Shown here: in pieces, positions 1 to 15,400 of the stretch
Numbering within the stretch: position 1 is the first letter of the stretch
How the letters are laid out: every line of letters begins with the position of its first letter
Assembly: GCF_019097595.1 (NCBI RefSeq)
Contig: NC_080716.1
Span: 28,544,401-28,608,400, forward strand
DNA: 64,000 bases
Direction: 5' to 3'
Source of the DNA: Hemibagrus wyckioides
Taxonomy: Eukaryota; Chordata; Actinopteri; Siluriformes; Bagridae
Position numbers and translations under genes: made by a program
The notes under the pieces: generated by a model
The model's database searches: none
Told to the model about the DNA's origin: nothing
What the model saw: the letters and a program-made list of their open reading frames with translations, nothing else

Positions 1-2600
1 CATTAATGTTGATATTAGCACGTGATCTTATGGTGTAGCTATTAAGACTATATATGGTCTAATCCTTCATTTTTTCTTTTTTATTAGCTACACTAGTGTA
101 TTTTATTTAAATATTCAGGATTGTGGCAGAATAAAGCTGGAATGCTTACGATAATATACCACGCACCATCAATGATTAAATATTTAGTCTGCCTTGTGTC
201 TGTGTATATTTCACGTGTACTATGTACTGTACACTGTCACAAAGTAGTTTAACAGAAATCTAAAGATTTAGATCCCTAGTAAATAAGCTCCAAGTCACCG
301 CCGTGAGGAAAATCTCCCTGAGACGGAAAAAAAAAGGGCAGGAAGGAAACCTGAGAGGAGAATCAAATGTCTTCTGTCGCTTCTTTTCTACGTCAGAAGA
401 TTAAAGACAAAGTGTGTTTGCAGGGTGTTCAGTGTGGTTATCTCCAGTTGAGATAATAAGGGTTTTTCAGATGTGTAGATGTTTATGAAGGACCATGAAC
501 AATCTGTGATTATTTGCTCTTTAATCAGGTACATATACTATATATTAAAAAAGATATATAATTACTGACTTGCTGTATTTAAGATGGGTATAAAAAACCC
601 CCTGATGTGTCATGATGAAGGAAAATAATCAGTGACCGCATGTTGTGATGAAGCTGAGGTACTTTTATTGCTCTAAAGGTGATTGTTTTCCTTCCTTACT
701 TCACATCCTGAAGTGTTTTATTCCTCTCACACCACAGCAACTTGTCACTCATGAATAAAAAAAAAAGACCTGTTTTATCTGATTTTGTTTTCATGTAATG
801 TTGTGCAACGCCAGTGAATCAGGTTTGTTTCTGTTATCACTTATGTTATAGCAGCTTTAAACAGCAGCCATACTCTCACCAGTCTGTCTTTGTTGAAATT
901 AATAGTTACAGCTTTACCTCTGACTGACACTGACACTGGAGACTCCTTTCACAGACGTATATAAACCCATATTGTTACAGAAGACTTCACCATATCAATG
1001 ATAATACATTTTATTCATTAATACGTTTTACTCATTTATAACGATAGAAACAATAGCACTATTGATGGAAAGTTAATCAACCCCCTCTGACCAATCAGCA
1101 TCCAATCAGTCTAAGGCAAAAATATCATGTTGTGAGGATTTGAAGTCTTTAGAATAGACAGTATTTTAAGTTTTCTTTTTTTTTATTTTTTTTTTTACTG
1201 AGGCTAAAACAAAGATGAATCATTGGTACTGTAAGAGTGGCGTTATAAAGCTTACATCATGTCGTGTAGTTATGGCTATATCACTGTGCTATACACGTGT
1301 CTCTTATACCTCGCTGATGGAGTGTGAAGTCATCGTTCTACCCACCCGAGTCCTGCTGAAAGCCAGCCATTATCTTATCTAAACTTGTTCATTTATTGCA
1401 AGTCAGAAGCTCATATTGTGTGTTTTCTCACTATTGTATCGTACTCCTTTCTCCATATGCTCATTTCCCATGTCCTGACATGCCTCACATATTTGCAGTC
1501 TAAATTTATTATTAACTGTTATGTGTTACTCCTAAATTACTAGAGTTCACATAGCTGACTTTCTTTCATATAGCTGACTTTCTTCCATGTTACCTGAGCT
1601 GACGTATTAATTAGATCCGATATGACGTGGTTTACTGGTGCAGGCCAATGTGACAAGGTTCAGTCAGTTGCACACACGTGTTTGGGTGAAGCTTCCTGCG
1701 TGGACTTCACGCCTGTCTTACACAACCGCCTTAAAACAACTGGAAAAGCAGGTGATGTTTGACACCAGCTGCGTTTGTCTGGGTGGAATGTAGATGACGT
1801 GCAGCTTCAGGATTTGTCTGTTTGTGTTGGGGAGAGGCATTTACACAGCTGTGGCAGATGTTGTTTCAATTTGCACGCTGCATCGTTGAAAGAGTCCGGA
1901 TTAATGTTATCGCAGTGAATATATGAAGTGTGAAGTGTTAAAGACACACATCTGATGAAGTTCTACTCGTTTGCATTTATTATGCAAATAAGAAGCCCAA
2001 AATATTTGCCGTGCCCTGCAGTGTTTGTCTTACTGATCATATTCTTATGTTCTGAACTTGAATGAAATCCAATTATGCATTATCGTTTCTTTATGTGGAG
2101 ATTAGCATTGGTTTTGTTTGTTTAGGGATTAGTGCTCATTTATGTTTGCTTAGGGATTGCTGTCTATACGCTCATTTAATCATACATTAGTCTTTGGTTA
2201 TTCATTTTTTATTTAATTATTTATGTTAGTGCTCATGGGTCATTCATGTCTGTATTATTATCAGTCTAAGTGTTTAATTATTTAAGGATTACTGTTTGTT
2301 AGTGACTGAAATTTGCTTTAGGTGCTGAAGTGCTGTGTAACTGAGTGCTATAGTGACTCTTGTTGAATGTTTACTGATCTGAAATACAGAAGCATTGCGT
2401 TGTTCTTATTCAACGTGAAATCTGTAACAAATATATCTGTTACCCTTGTAGATGGGCAGTTCTCTGGTGGTTTTAAATCTGTATCTCTCACTGACAAGTG
2501 TGATATTCTACAGGAACGTTTTTACTTTCATTTCTGCTTTACAGCGTAACAGCTTAGCTTTAGGATTATAGCTGAAATAAATATTATGGCCTGTTCACAG
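1..2600. other. Flank or 5' intron of suco, no gene seen
   Basis: I find no convincing exon, RNA gene or intact mobile element here. The first recognisable suco exon begins at 2601 in the middle of a codon, so at least one upstream coding exon with the start codon and signal peptide must exist. It either lies left of the window or is too short to recognise here. Positions about 275-365 loosely resemble a dispersed fish repeat also seen near 35900 (runs such as CTCCCTGAGA and GGAAGGAAACC). Confidence 0.5.
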
Positions 2601-4084
2601 GTATCCTGTTCATCATGCCCTCTGCTCAGAGCAGAATCAACTCGGCCTACAGAATCAGCCGCAGGCCCCATCAGACATCCCAGATCAGCAGGATGAGTCC
2701 GAGGAGAACAGAGAGGAGGACAAGGTACGCTCTTTTCCTAAAATAGTAGGGTTAATCATGTTCAGATTTAACACAGCTTAACACCGCTGTTAATTGCAGC
2801 CGTCTCCTTCTGGTCTTAACATATATATATATATATATACACTATATTGCCAAAAGTATTCGCTCACCCATCCAAATAATCAGAATCAGGTGTTCCAATC
2901 ACTTCCATGGCCACAGGTGTATAAAATCAAGCACCTAGGCATGCAGACTGTTTTTACAAACATTTGTGAAAGAATGGGTCGCTCTCAGGAGCTCAGTGAA
3001 TTCCAGCGTGGAACTGTGATAGGATGCCACCTGTGCAACAAATCCAGTCGTGAAATTTCCTCGCTCCTAAATATTCCACAGTCAACTGTCAGCTGTATTA
3101 TAAGAACGTGGAAGTGTTTGGGAACAACAGCAACTCAGCCACGAAGTGGTAGGCCACGTAAACTGACGGAGCGGGGTCAGCGGATGCTGAGGCGCATAGT
3201 GCGAAGAGGTCGCCAACCTTCTGCAGAGTCAATCGCTACAAACCTCCAAACTTCATGTGGCCTTCAGATTAGCTCAAGAACAGTGCGCAGAGAGCTTCAT
3301 GGAATGGGTTTCCATGGCCGAGCAGCTGCATCCAAGCCATACATCACCAAGTGCAATGCAAAGCGTCGGATGCAGTGGTGTAAAGCACACCGCCACTGGA
3401 CTCTAGAGCAGTGGAGACGCGTTCTCTGGAGTGACGAATCGCGCTTCTCCATCTGGCAATCTGATGGACGAGTCTGGGTTTGGCGGTTGCCAGGAGAACG
3501 GGACTTGTCTGACTGCATTGTGCCAAGTGTAAAGTTTGGTGGAGGGGGGATTATGGTGTGGGGTTGTTTTTCAGGAGCTGGGCTTGGCCCCTTAGTTCCA
3601 GTGAAAGGAACTCTGAATGCTTCAGCATACCAAGACATTTTGGACAATTCCATGCTCCCAACTTTGTGGGAACAGTTTGGAGCTGGCCCCTTCCTCTTCC
3701 AACATGACTGTGCACCAGTGCACAAAGCAAGGTCCATAAAGACATGGATGACAAAGTCTGGTGTGGAGGAACTTGACTGGCCTGCACAGAGTCCTGACCT
3801 CAACCCGATAGAACACCTTTGGGATGAATTAGAGCAGAGACTGAGAGCCAGGCCTTCTCGTCCAACATCAGTGTGTGACCTCACAAATGCGCTTCTGGAA
3901 GAATGGTCAAAAATTCCCATAAACACACTCCTAAACCTTGTGGACAGCCTTCCCAGAAGAGTTGAAGCTGTTATAGCTGCAAAGGATGGACCGACGTCAT
4001 ATTGAACCCTATGGATTAGGAATGGGATGTCACTTAAGTTCATGTGCGAGTCAAGGCAGGTGAGCGAATACTTTTGGCAATATA

Positions 4085-4175
<91 letters not shown>

Positions 4176-7100
4176 TAAATATAAATTCTGTGCTTAAATA
4201 TAATAAATATAATAAATATAATAAATATAATTGACTCGTTCTGATTATGTAGATTGGTATTTGGGACACAGTATTTATTTGACATTTTTCCATGTTTAAA
4301 ACTAATCACCTTTTTTCAGCAGTTCAGCATAAAAAGAGTTAACATGGGAATGTGATTTATAATTTCAAGTTGTGATGTCATAAAATAGACTCAATCACAA
4401 TCTATTATGCAAATGATTAGAGCAGGATTAGATCTGGCCTTTGAGAACATTTTTACTGAATTTTTACCGATCTTACATTTTCACATGGGAGACTGCTGTA
4501 TTTTTGTCTCCCTTTCACTTTCAATAACAAGGAGGTAAGTAAATCCACCCAGGTGGAGCAGCAGGTGGTGCAGCAAACAAGGACAATCCTGAGAGACTTG
4601 ATTATCTTGATATCCTCAGCTGCGGCTGACATTATGTGCTTGTCTCGCAAACATGGTTTCTGTAGGAGCAGAAACTATAATACTATTTATTAATTAATTA
4701 TGTGATTGGCTCAGTAACAACATCTTTATGATGCAACGAACACAGGCTGTGTATGCACATGTGGTGTGATATAAAAAATGCGTCTTGACAGGATACTTTG
4801 CATTCACATGTTTCATGACAGTTGTATAGTTAGTTTACACATTACAAAGGATACATTATTCTTACTATACACTTATTATACGCACAGTTAAAGCTGTAAG
4901 TAAAGCTTCCATGCTAGCTCAAACTATCTAAACATACACTATACTGCCAAAAGTATTCGCTCACCCATCCAAATAATCAGAATCAGGTGTTCCAGTCACT
5001 TCCATGGCCACAGGTGTATAAAATCAAGCACCTAGGCATGCAGACTGTTTTTACAAAAATTTGTGAAAGAATGGGTCGCTCTCAGGAGCTCAGTGAATTC
5101 CAGCGTGGAACTGTGATAGGATGCCACCTGTGCAACAAATCCAGTCGTGAAATTTCCTCACTCCTAAATATTCCACAGTCAACTGTCAGCTGTATTATAA
5201 GAACGTGGAAGTGTTTGGGAATGACAGCAACTCAGTCTCGAAGTGGTAGGCCACGTAAACTGACGGAGCGGGGTCAGCGGATGCTGAGGCGCATAGTGCG
5301 AAGAGGTCGCCAACTTTCTGCAGAGTCAATCGCTACAGACCTCCAAACTTCATGTGGCCTTCAGATTAGCTCAAGAACAGTGCGCAGAGAGCTTCATGGA
5401 ATGGGTTTCCATGGCCGAGCAGCTGCATCCAAGCCATACATCACCAAGTGCAATGCAAAGCGTCGGATGCAGTGGTGTAAAGCACGCCGCCACTGGACTC
5501 TAGAGCAGTGGAGACGCGTTCTCTGGAGTGACGAATCGCGCTTCTCCATCTGGCAATCTGATGGACGAGTCTGGGTTTGGCGGTTGCCAGGAGAACGGGA
5601 CTTGTCTGACTGCATTGTGCCAAGTGTAAAGTTTGGTGGAGGGGGGATTATGGTGTGGGGTTGTTTTTCAGGAGCTGGGCTTGGCCCCTTAGTTCCAGTG
5701 AAAGGAACTCTGAATGCTTCAGCATACCAAGACATTTTGGACAATTCCATGCTCCCAACTTTGTGGGAACAGTTTGGAGCTGGCCCCTTCCTCTTCCAAC
5801 ATGACTGTGCACCAGTGCACAAAGCAAGGTCCATAAAGACATGGATGGCAGAGTTTGGTGTGGATGAACTTGACTGGCCTGCACAGAGTCCTGACCTCAA
5901 CCCGATAGAACACCTTTGGGATGAATTAGAGAGGAGACTGAGAGCCAGGCCTTCTCGTCCAACATCAGTGTGTGACCTCACAAATGCGCTTCTGGAAGAA
6001 TGGTCAAAAATTCCCATAAACACACTCCTAAACCTTGTGGACAGCCTTCCCAGAAGAGTTGAAGCTGTTATAGCTGCAAAGGGTGGACCGACGTCATATT
6101 GAACCCTATGGATTAGGAATGGGATGTCACTTAAGTTCATATGCGAGTCAAGGCAGGTGAGCGAATACTTTTGGCAATATAGTGTATCTATATGGTGTGA
6201 TCTCATATTCCTGGACAAAGCTCAGTTTTTGCAGCCAAATCCCGTACTTTCTTCTAGCTCTGAAAATTTCCCCTTCAAGCACTTGAATCATTAAAGACAG
6301 CAGGAACATACCCATAATTATCAGCATTCTAGCTAAAGTGGATTATTTACAGAGACCACATCCTTTTCTTTTGAATACCAGGCTGTTGGGCTGTGTAGTA
6401 ATGCTCAAGCAGTGACTGCTGCTGAGGAAGCCCTCAAACTGTGAATTACCCCATTGCTACGCTCCGTTCCCTGGTTTTCTCTAGCTGCCCACCTCAAATT
6501 TAAAAAACTAACGATTGGCTACAAAACCAAAAACAGATCAGCACCCACCTATATTAAAGCACTTATCACACCCCAGACTGCACTACACCCCTCCCATGCA
6601 ATCCTCTGTTGGACTGCTCCCACTATCTCTTAGTGTAGTGGGAAGGTATGCATGAAGACTGTTTTGGCACCTGGGTGATGGTGAAATGAACTTCCCAAGA
6701 TATCTAGTTACTGAATTTGTTCAGTGGAGGTTAAATTGGCACTTGCATTAGGACTGTATTTTCTGTGTGCTTGTCTTACTATATTATGACCAGGCTGTTT
6801 TTTTTCCTGTTTTTATTCCATGACCAATTAAACCAGTATCAGGATGTATTTATTAATAAAGACTTAAGTGCTCTTCCTTACATCCCTCTAGCGATTCTGC
6901 CAAATGCCATACATGTATGCCTCACAAAAATTGCAGGTGTGATGGGATAACTAGATGAAGCAAACCCTGTGATAAATGAAAGATACTTCATTTGGGTTGC
7001 GTTGGTACTTCGTCATACGTATGTGTTCTTAACGAATGGTAAAGATCCACCAACATGCAATTTCTGTATTTTTACTGGACTGTTCTTAACAGTATGAAAC

Positions 7101-10100
7101 AATGTTTCTAGTCAGAAAATAATTTCCTGGAAGTCTAGGGTTTTTATCAAATATTAGACTGGAAGATAGTTAATATGCTGATGTTGAAAGATTTTATTTG
7201 ATTTGATGCTGTAAGGTTTTATTGAATGTCCTGTTTTATTGATTGTGATCTTGCCATGGAAATTGCCGTTGATGTTGTCATGGCATTAAAGGAACAATAA
7301 ATAAATAAATGATCATTGCCCTGTTGTGTTAATGTTGTTCTGTGGTTGTTAAACAGGATCTGCTTCAGGATCCTCCTGCAGGTCACACTGTAGAACATCA
7401 GACACAGACAGACACAACAGACAAGCCACAGACTCAGGAAACTTCACTGCAAGACGATGTCGATAAGGTAATCCTGTACTTTAATCCAAACAGAAAGCCT
7501 AAATATTTTCTTTAGAAAAACATGTTTTATATCTGTCTAACTGCATGCCTTTCACTGTTCTCCTGATCTTCTTCAGGATTTTCAGGTGGACGAGGCCCCA
7601 GCGGAGGCAGCGATACCTGAGCCTGACCCAGAGTCTTCCGTTCCCCCAGAGGATGAAGCTGGCTCTCCGAACACCCCCGTCTCCATCCTTCCTGCTGCAT
7701 CTGTAACTGAAAGCCAGAGTGTTTATGTCTCTGAGGACCTGTCCTTCCCTGCTACTGTCTCACCTGCACCAAGTGCATGCAGGTCAGAGGCTTGTAACTG
7801 CACTTGTAACTTTATTATGAAATACCAAGAACATCTTTCTTGTCTGTTTATTTTTTGGGTCTAATTTGTTCTTTCGCACTAGAAGGATCGAAAAAGGTTT
7901 TCTAGATTGTATAAGATTTATTGTAATATTTGGTGCTGATTCATTGATTTATTCATCTTTAATAAGCACTTTATTAAGCATTAAGGGTCCCATCTAAGGA
8001 CTGCTGGGTGAGGCTGCTTAAGATGTGAAACACTGGTCTTCATGGTGCCATGTGTTCTCATGAGGGGGAAAAAAAACTAACATTTGGACCAGCCAACCAA
8101 GAGGAGGCATATTTATCAGTTACATTATATTGTCACTATACCCTTAAACCAGCTTTCAGGTGTTTTAGCCTAATTCATTTGTTTTGCAGGTGTGTCCATG
8201 CAAAAACGATTTGTATTTGTTTACGGCTTGAGTGAACATGACAACTTTAACACAAAAATATATTCCTTAAATTTTAAGTCCTCCTCACTTGTCCACGTAC
8301 ATTCTCTTTGTTTAGAAGGGCATCCCTTACATGTATTTACACACAAACTTGTAGATTAGATGTTTAATTGGTGGCATGTTCTGTAATCATTCTCTCAAGT
8401 TCACTGGTGCTTTCTTTTCCTTTAGTGATGGTGATGACTCCTGCTCTTCCTCTCCTGTCAGTCCTGTCTCCCCCACTGCTGCCTGTGATGCAGAAGAAAA
8501 CCCTTCATATGATGCAGACTTTAACAGGTGCGATGCCTTACATCAAGCGCAACTTATTTTCCAGTTACTAAGTTCTCCATGACCTGAACTGCAGCCAGAA
8601 AAACCCTTCAGTGATCTGAGCCACCTACATGTGATTTCGAGGTTATGCGGGCTTATGCAGGTTTTGTGAAAGAGCGGAAGTTTGCACCGTCAGTCTGTGA
8701 TTGGTTTAATGGTGATTAATCAGTCATGACGTATGGGCTTATATATTAAATAATATATCCTCACTATATAAACCTCACACTGGGCCTCATTAATCAATCT
8801 CTTAGTACAAGCTGTGTGAAAAATCTCTCGCAGACCAAACAAAAAGTATCCAGCCAGATTTTCCAAATGTTCACTGGTGTTGATGACGAAATAAAGAACC
8901 ATTCAATTACGATATAAGCCAAGACGAGTCAAGTCAGGAAGCTTTTATTGTCATTTCAACCATATAGTAGTGAAATAAAACAACATTTCTTCAAGACCAT
9001 GGAGCTACATAAAACAACACAGAGTTAAGGACTAAAATATATGTAACAATAAGTTTACAGTGGCTTCACAATTTGATTAAATACATTAAAAAAAGGAAAA
9101 ATACACCTTTTTTGTTCTTCATGTAAAGTTAAATAACCTTATTTAATTTTTTCTAGTTGAATTAAGAGAAGGTACACCTCCATGTCGCTCTGACCAAAGT
9201 GAGCTGAGCACATCTGACCTTATAATAATGACTTCCTAACTCAAATATGAAATTTCCCAGGAGGACTTGAACACTTCTTTTACTCTTTTTACCGAGTGCA
9301 AAGTGAACGGCTTATCTTATTAGTTTTTTGATTTGTTTTCTTTCAAGCCAGTTTTTACAAAATGTTCATTAGATATTCGTGTGAAATTAGCATGAAGTAA
9401 ATCAAGATAAGTCATCTGTATATTAACTTACACTGAATTACGGGATCGATCGAAGTTTTTGTTCTTCTAATATGTTTAAGTTGCACAAACTAAGGAAGAG
9501 AGGATGTGTATGTCTCTCTGCTCATCAATGATTTGTGGTTTTTGTGATAGTACCACAATTCTTGTGGAAATTCTTGTGGAAAAGTGATTTATGAATAAAG
9601 TCATTCATAAATGAGGCTTAAACATTAAAACATATTTTAAATAAGTAACTCAGGCAAACTGCTGACCCAAGTGCTAAAATTGGAATCTATTATCATACCA
9701 TATAGCGCTGTGTTACGTGAACAAAGTAGCTGATTCATTTTAATAGGACATTTAATTTGTTTAACCGGGCCCTTGTTTTCTTTTCTCTCCATGTCTTATC
9801 TGTATAGCCTTCCCCTGGTTTTGGAGAATGGCAGCACTCCTGAAACTGGAAAGAGTACAAAGGCAGGCATAGGCCGGGCGAGCCAGGGAACCAATGCCTC
9901 CAGCATGCTGAAAGAAAAGGTTGGTGTTGCGAGGAACAGGGAAAAAAATCCCATTTCATAGTCATTTCATAAAATCAGATAATCGCTTTTGTCTTTCTTG
10001 TAAACATTTGTAGTCCTGTTATTCCTTTGCTGTTATAGGTTGAAGCAGAATAATAATAAAATACTTCATTAAAGTAGTTTTTTTTAGTCGGAATTGGTTG

Positions 10101-12405
10101 AAACTGCTAACAAACTCACTTTGAATCCATTACCACAAACAAAGTGTTGGATTATGTTGTCATTCAGTGCAACATGGATAAGCAAGCTGTCTCTATTGCA
10201 ATATTCAACAGATTGCTCCAGATTCAACAGAAACAGGTGCAGCTCTTCCCACCAATAATGCAGATGACATTCCTACATTTGACGAGTGGAAGAAGAAAAT
10301 GATGGAGGTGGAAAATGAAAAAAGTAAGACTTGATCTTATTGTAAATTTGCTGTGTGTTTTCTCACAAGATTATCTGATCTATTTTATAGACCCTCATTC
10401 TGTCAGTGATATACTGTATAGGTAGAGGTCATTACTAAGAACTCTGGTGTTTTGTGTTTTATCTGTACTCCGCCAGGTCAGACCACACACACATCCTGTA
10501 ATGGGGGCTCTAGCACTGTTAAGAAAGTGCAGAAAACTACCAACTACGCCTCTGTGGAATGTGGAGCTAAGATCCTGGCTTCCAATCCTGAAGCAAAGGT
10601 ACCCAAACCAGCTTAGGGTATTTGCATGTTGTAAATGAAAACTTTTTTAAAACTGGATTTCAGCTTTTAAAACAGCCAACAAAAGTTCATTTCGGTCCAA
10701 CAACAATCAAGAAGAAACCATTTCACTGCCAGTTAGAACTAACTGAATGGAAGAGGTGTTGTTAATCTTTTAGTTTTTCAGTTACTACTTCTCAGTTTGC
10801 TGTTACAGAAAATGAATGCACACCTTCTGACCAGTCATAATCGTGTATTTAGCATCACAGTGGTATGCAATTAAAAGCATTCCTCATTAATCATGTATTC
10901 TAAAAAGTCCTTAGTGGTCATTATAGTGGTCCAAATCTAAAGTTTGATGGTTAAAGATGGTAGACTGCATTTTGGACCTTCTGAAGTCAGTATGATGCTT
11001 ATTGGCTTGTTTCTTCTTTTTATTAGAGCACTTCTGCCATCCTGATGGAGAATGTAGATGTTTACATGCTGAACCCTTGCAGCAATAAGATATGGTAAGC
11101 TAAACCCAGCACTCACTGTATGTGCTGCTTATGAAGAGCAATGTGTAGAAGTATTAGTACAACGTTCCTCTGATTATTATAGATTAAAAACACACTTCAC
11201 CGTATTCCAATCACTGAGATTTCTTCCTGTTTTCTTTTCCTCCTTCTCACCTCTCCATCACACCTCTTCCACACTCAACAATCACATCCTCCTTTTCTTC
11301 AAGTTCACCCATTCTGTTCCTCTGTGTGCACCTCCAGGTTTGTCATTGAGTTGTGTCAGCCCATTCAGGTGAAGCAGCTGGACATTGCCAATTTTGAGCT
11401 CTTCTCCTCGACCCCCAAAGACTTTCTAGTCTCAATCAGTGACAGGTCAGAACAAGAAAATATTTGGTTTGTTTTTGCTTAGTTCTTGCAAGACTCAGGA
11501 AATATAAATATAATTCATATTAAATATCTTTGCTGTTAGCATGTTGCCGTGTCCTTCTAAAACATTACTGTTTCTGTAAAAACAAAATACACTGGAACTT
11601 GCATAACTAATATATTCCTGATTAAATGGACATTATTATTATGAGGAGATGGATATTTAACATATTTAACACTTTGTAGTTTATTAGTAATGAGGTCAAA
11701 TTATGGGTGTTTTGGGTGTATGGGTGAGCGTATGGGAGAGTCCAGAATTTTGTAAAACAATCTCAGCAAACATTAAGTAACTATTCTTACAACTGTCTGA
11801 GAATAAATCTGATAGGACCGGTGTTGGTGGTGCTATGGTTTTACAGTGGAAAAAAGAAAATGAAGAGGCATTGAAACTCTTCATTTTCTGCTCTATCCGT
11901 TACTACTACGTTTGTTTTGTTTGTTTAGAAATCCACACCTTTCCCGTTTTTAGTTTTTACTGCTCATTCATCCAATGCATTCATTGCATGTTAACAGCAC
12001 TAATATTTTCTTTATAAATATAGGTGTACAGTTCTTATATTGATGTTTGAGGTTTTTTTTATGGGAATGAGTGCAAATAAACGTTTTGGTTTGTCCACAG
12101 ATATCCAACCAATAAATGGTCCAAGCTTGGGACCTTTCATGCCAGGGATGAGCGCACGGTCCAGAGTTTTCCACTGGACGAGCATTTATATGCTAAATAT
12201 GTCAAGGTATGTGAGGAAGTTCCACTTGCTCTTGTTAATGCTCAGCTGTGAGCTTGATTTAGATCCTGTTTCAGTCCTGCTAGTCTGTATAGAAATGACT
12301 GTGAAAATCACTAAATAAATTCATAAATAAATGTGTTTTCTGAAAGGCTTAAAGGACCTGTTGTTCTTGGTGACTGAGCATTTTTGCTGCTGCTCACTAT
12401 TGTTT

Positions 12406-12437
<32 letters not shown>

Positions 12438-15400
12438 TGACTTTTGTCTTATTGATTTAAAGTTTTTTTTTATGTATTGATCTGTTAAACTTTCATAACT
12501 ATAAATAATTCTGATTTATGAAGTGTAAGCATATTGTCAATTGTTTCTGTCTTTTTCCTCTACGTCATTGTTTTCTCTTCTGCATCAGATGTTCACGAAG
12601 TACATTAAGGTTAGCTCCCACTTCTTCTCAGATGTGCTTAAATGACTGGGTGAAGAAATGAATGGTGCTCTGTACTATCAGTCACATCGGAACCTCAGTG
12701 GATTATTGCCTGCACCACTTTCTCAGATTAGAGCTAGAGGTTTCTAGCAGGGGATTGGGTGCAGAATTTATTTTCCAGATGAGGTTCTCAAGCTGTGCAG
12801 CTCAGTGGTGTGGGTCAAATCATTTTGAACAGTTAAACTTGTATGCTATTGACACAACATACTATGTGAATACAACTTCAGTTATGTCCCCTTATATTGT
12901 AGTACACATAATACCTTCACTGTGGGGCTATCTACACATCCACTGCCCAAGAAAACATCTCAGTTCTGTCTTAGTGTGTTGTTGGGATGTATGGGAAGGT
13001 TTGTGTTTAAACATAACCCAACTAATTTCTTTATGTTCTAGGCAGGGTTCAATTCTTTTCAATTAACTGCAAGTAACAAACCTGAATGCAACACTTGCTC
13101 TCACTTGCTTTGTGTTATGAGATTCACATATGAAGATGTCTGAGGTGTCTGGTTAAGTTCATGTACTAAATGGTGAATGGTATTTAATCCCCCCCCCCAC
13201 TCCACTGTCTTCTGTTGATTATCTGAGTCAGGTGATCAGGATTCTAACAGTCTTGTTGCAATCCACATTTATCTCATTGCTTGAAAGAAATTTAATTTTC
13301 CTACCAACTAATCTCCATTTTAGCTATAACAGTTTTGTTGTTTAGTAACATAAATATGAAAGGTTTATTCCTTCAAAGTGTTTTAATGCTTTTTTGTGTT
13401 GTCACATTTCTATATGTCTGTAGGTGGAGCTGTTGTCACATTTTGGGTCTGAGCATTTCTGTCCTCTCAGTCTGCTCAGGTAAAAAAAAAAAAAAAAAAA
13501 AAGCCGTTCTCCAAAATGTTATAATTTATATCGATGGAGATATAGATTGGATCTCTTAGCATAAAGAATTAAAATCTGATTTGTGTGTTAAGGGTTTTTG
13601 GCACAAGTATGATGGAGGAGTATGAGCTGAATTCTGATCCCTCTGAGAGACTCCTCATTGAGGACGATGGTAAGAACCAGCTTTTGTAGTAGTCAGGAGC
13701 CCATTTCTTTCTATATCTTATATTTTCTTTGTTATGTTTTCTTTGTTCTTTGTTTCTTTCTTTAAAAAAGTTTTCTTCAAATTTTTCAGATTATCCTCCT
13801 GGATATGTTCTGTCAGATGACGAATCTTCAAAGAATCTGATTGGGTCTGCCAAAGGTAAGTTCCACTGTAGCATTAATTTATTCATTCATTTACTTACTT
13901 ATCTTCAGTACCCTTTTTTTATCTTGGCCAGGGTCTTGGTGAACATTGAGTATGAGGCAGGAATCCCACATAGATTAGCACCTAGGGGCAATTTTATTGT
14001 AACAAACCTAAGAGCTTATTTTTCGGAGGTGGGGGAAAACCTACATGAATGTAGATAGAACTTTAGAAAGGTCAAACAGATATTAACCCAAGTTTAGGAT
14101 CAAACCAGAGACCCCTGATTTGAGAGGTAGTAAATCTACCTGCCACCTAATCTTTTAGGATTTTAGGAGAAAACCTAATGTACACTATATTGCCAAAAGT
14201 ATTCGCTCACCCATCCAAATAATCAGAATCAGGTGTTCCAATCACTTCCATGGCCACAGGTGTATAAAATCGAGCACCTAGGCATGCAGACTGTTTTTAC
14301 AAACATTTGTGAAAGAATGGGTCGCTCTCAGGAGCTCAGTGAATTCCAGCGTGGAACTGTGATAGGATGCCACCTGTGCAACAAATCCAGTCGTGAAATT
14401 TCCTTGGCCCCTTAGTTCCAGTGAAAGGAACTCTGAATGCTTCAGCATACCAAGACATTTTGGACAATTCCATGCTCCCAACTTTGTGGGAACAGTTTGG
14501 AGCTGGCCCCTTCCTCTTCCAACATGACTGTGTACCAGTGCACAAAGCAAGGTCCATAAAGACATGGATGAACTTGACTGGCCTGCACAGAGTCCTGACC
14601 TCAACCCGATAGAACACCTTTGGGATGAATTAGAGCGGAGACTGAGAGCCAGGCCTTCTCGTCCAACATCAGTGTGTGACCTCACAAATGCGCTTCTGGA
14701 AGAATGGTCAAAAATTCCCATAAACACACTCCTAAACCTTGTGGACAGCCTTCCCAGAAGAGTTGAAGCTGTTATAGCTGCAAAGGGTGGACCGACGTCA
14801 TATTGAACCCTATGGATTAGGAATGGGATGTCACTTAAGTTCATATGCGAGTCAAGGCAGGTGAGCGAATACTTTTGGCAATATAGTGTATTATGCCTTT
14901 ACAAAAGGCCAGTACCACAAAAGTATATTTAGAATGAACCATCTTGCTACACCCATATATTTGCTACAGCTATTAAGCACTGACTTTTCATGTATTCATT
15001 TACAGATGCAATTCTTAACATGGTGAACAACATTGCTGCTAACGTGTTGGGTGGAAATCCAGAAGATGGAGGTCAGGGTGGAGGTAATTCAATATACACA
15101 GTCCATCAGCTACAGAAGCTTGAATGATGTGCGCACCAGGGAATTTCACTCCAGCCAAATAGTAGTACAAGTACAATGAAATGAAATAAAATTAGGTTTG
15201 AGTCTCAGACTGCATTGTATCTGCTGTCATGCATTTCTTCATGTAAGGTGAGAATATGTTTGCAAAGTGTAAAATATGAGCTGTACCTGTTAATACTTTG
15301 AAGACCACCCTCCATTAGATTAGTAAATTAAAGGAATGAATTAAGAAATTGGTAATAATTTGATTTAATGTCTACATTGTATTCAATAGGCAACTATTCC

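Noticed and set aside
2367..2549. 60-codon ORF just before the first suco exon, considered as suco exon 1
   Set aside because: It has no splice donor at a suitable place, no signal-peptide character, and cannot supply the required phase at 2601.
3297..4043. 248-codon minus-strand ORF over Tc1 copy A (and equivalents over copies B, C, D and E)
   Set aside because: It is the mirror of the conserved transposase frame; the sense frame has the catalytic motifs and the antisense frames have none.
4040..4309. Tyr/Ile-repeat ORFs (also at 22216-22431 and 43656-43910)
   Set aside because: They are translations of TA dinucleotide arrays.
12662..13066. 134-codon ORF inside a suco intron
   Set aside because: It lies between confirmed SUN exons, has no motif, and is not bounded by matching splice phases.
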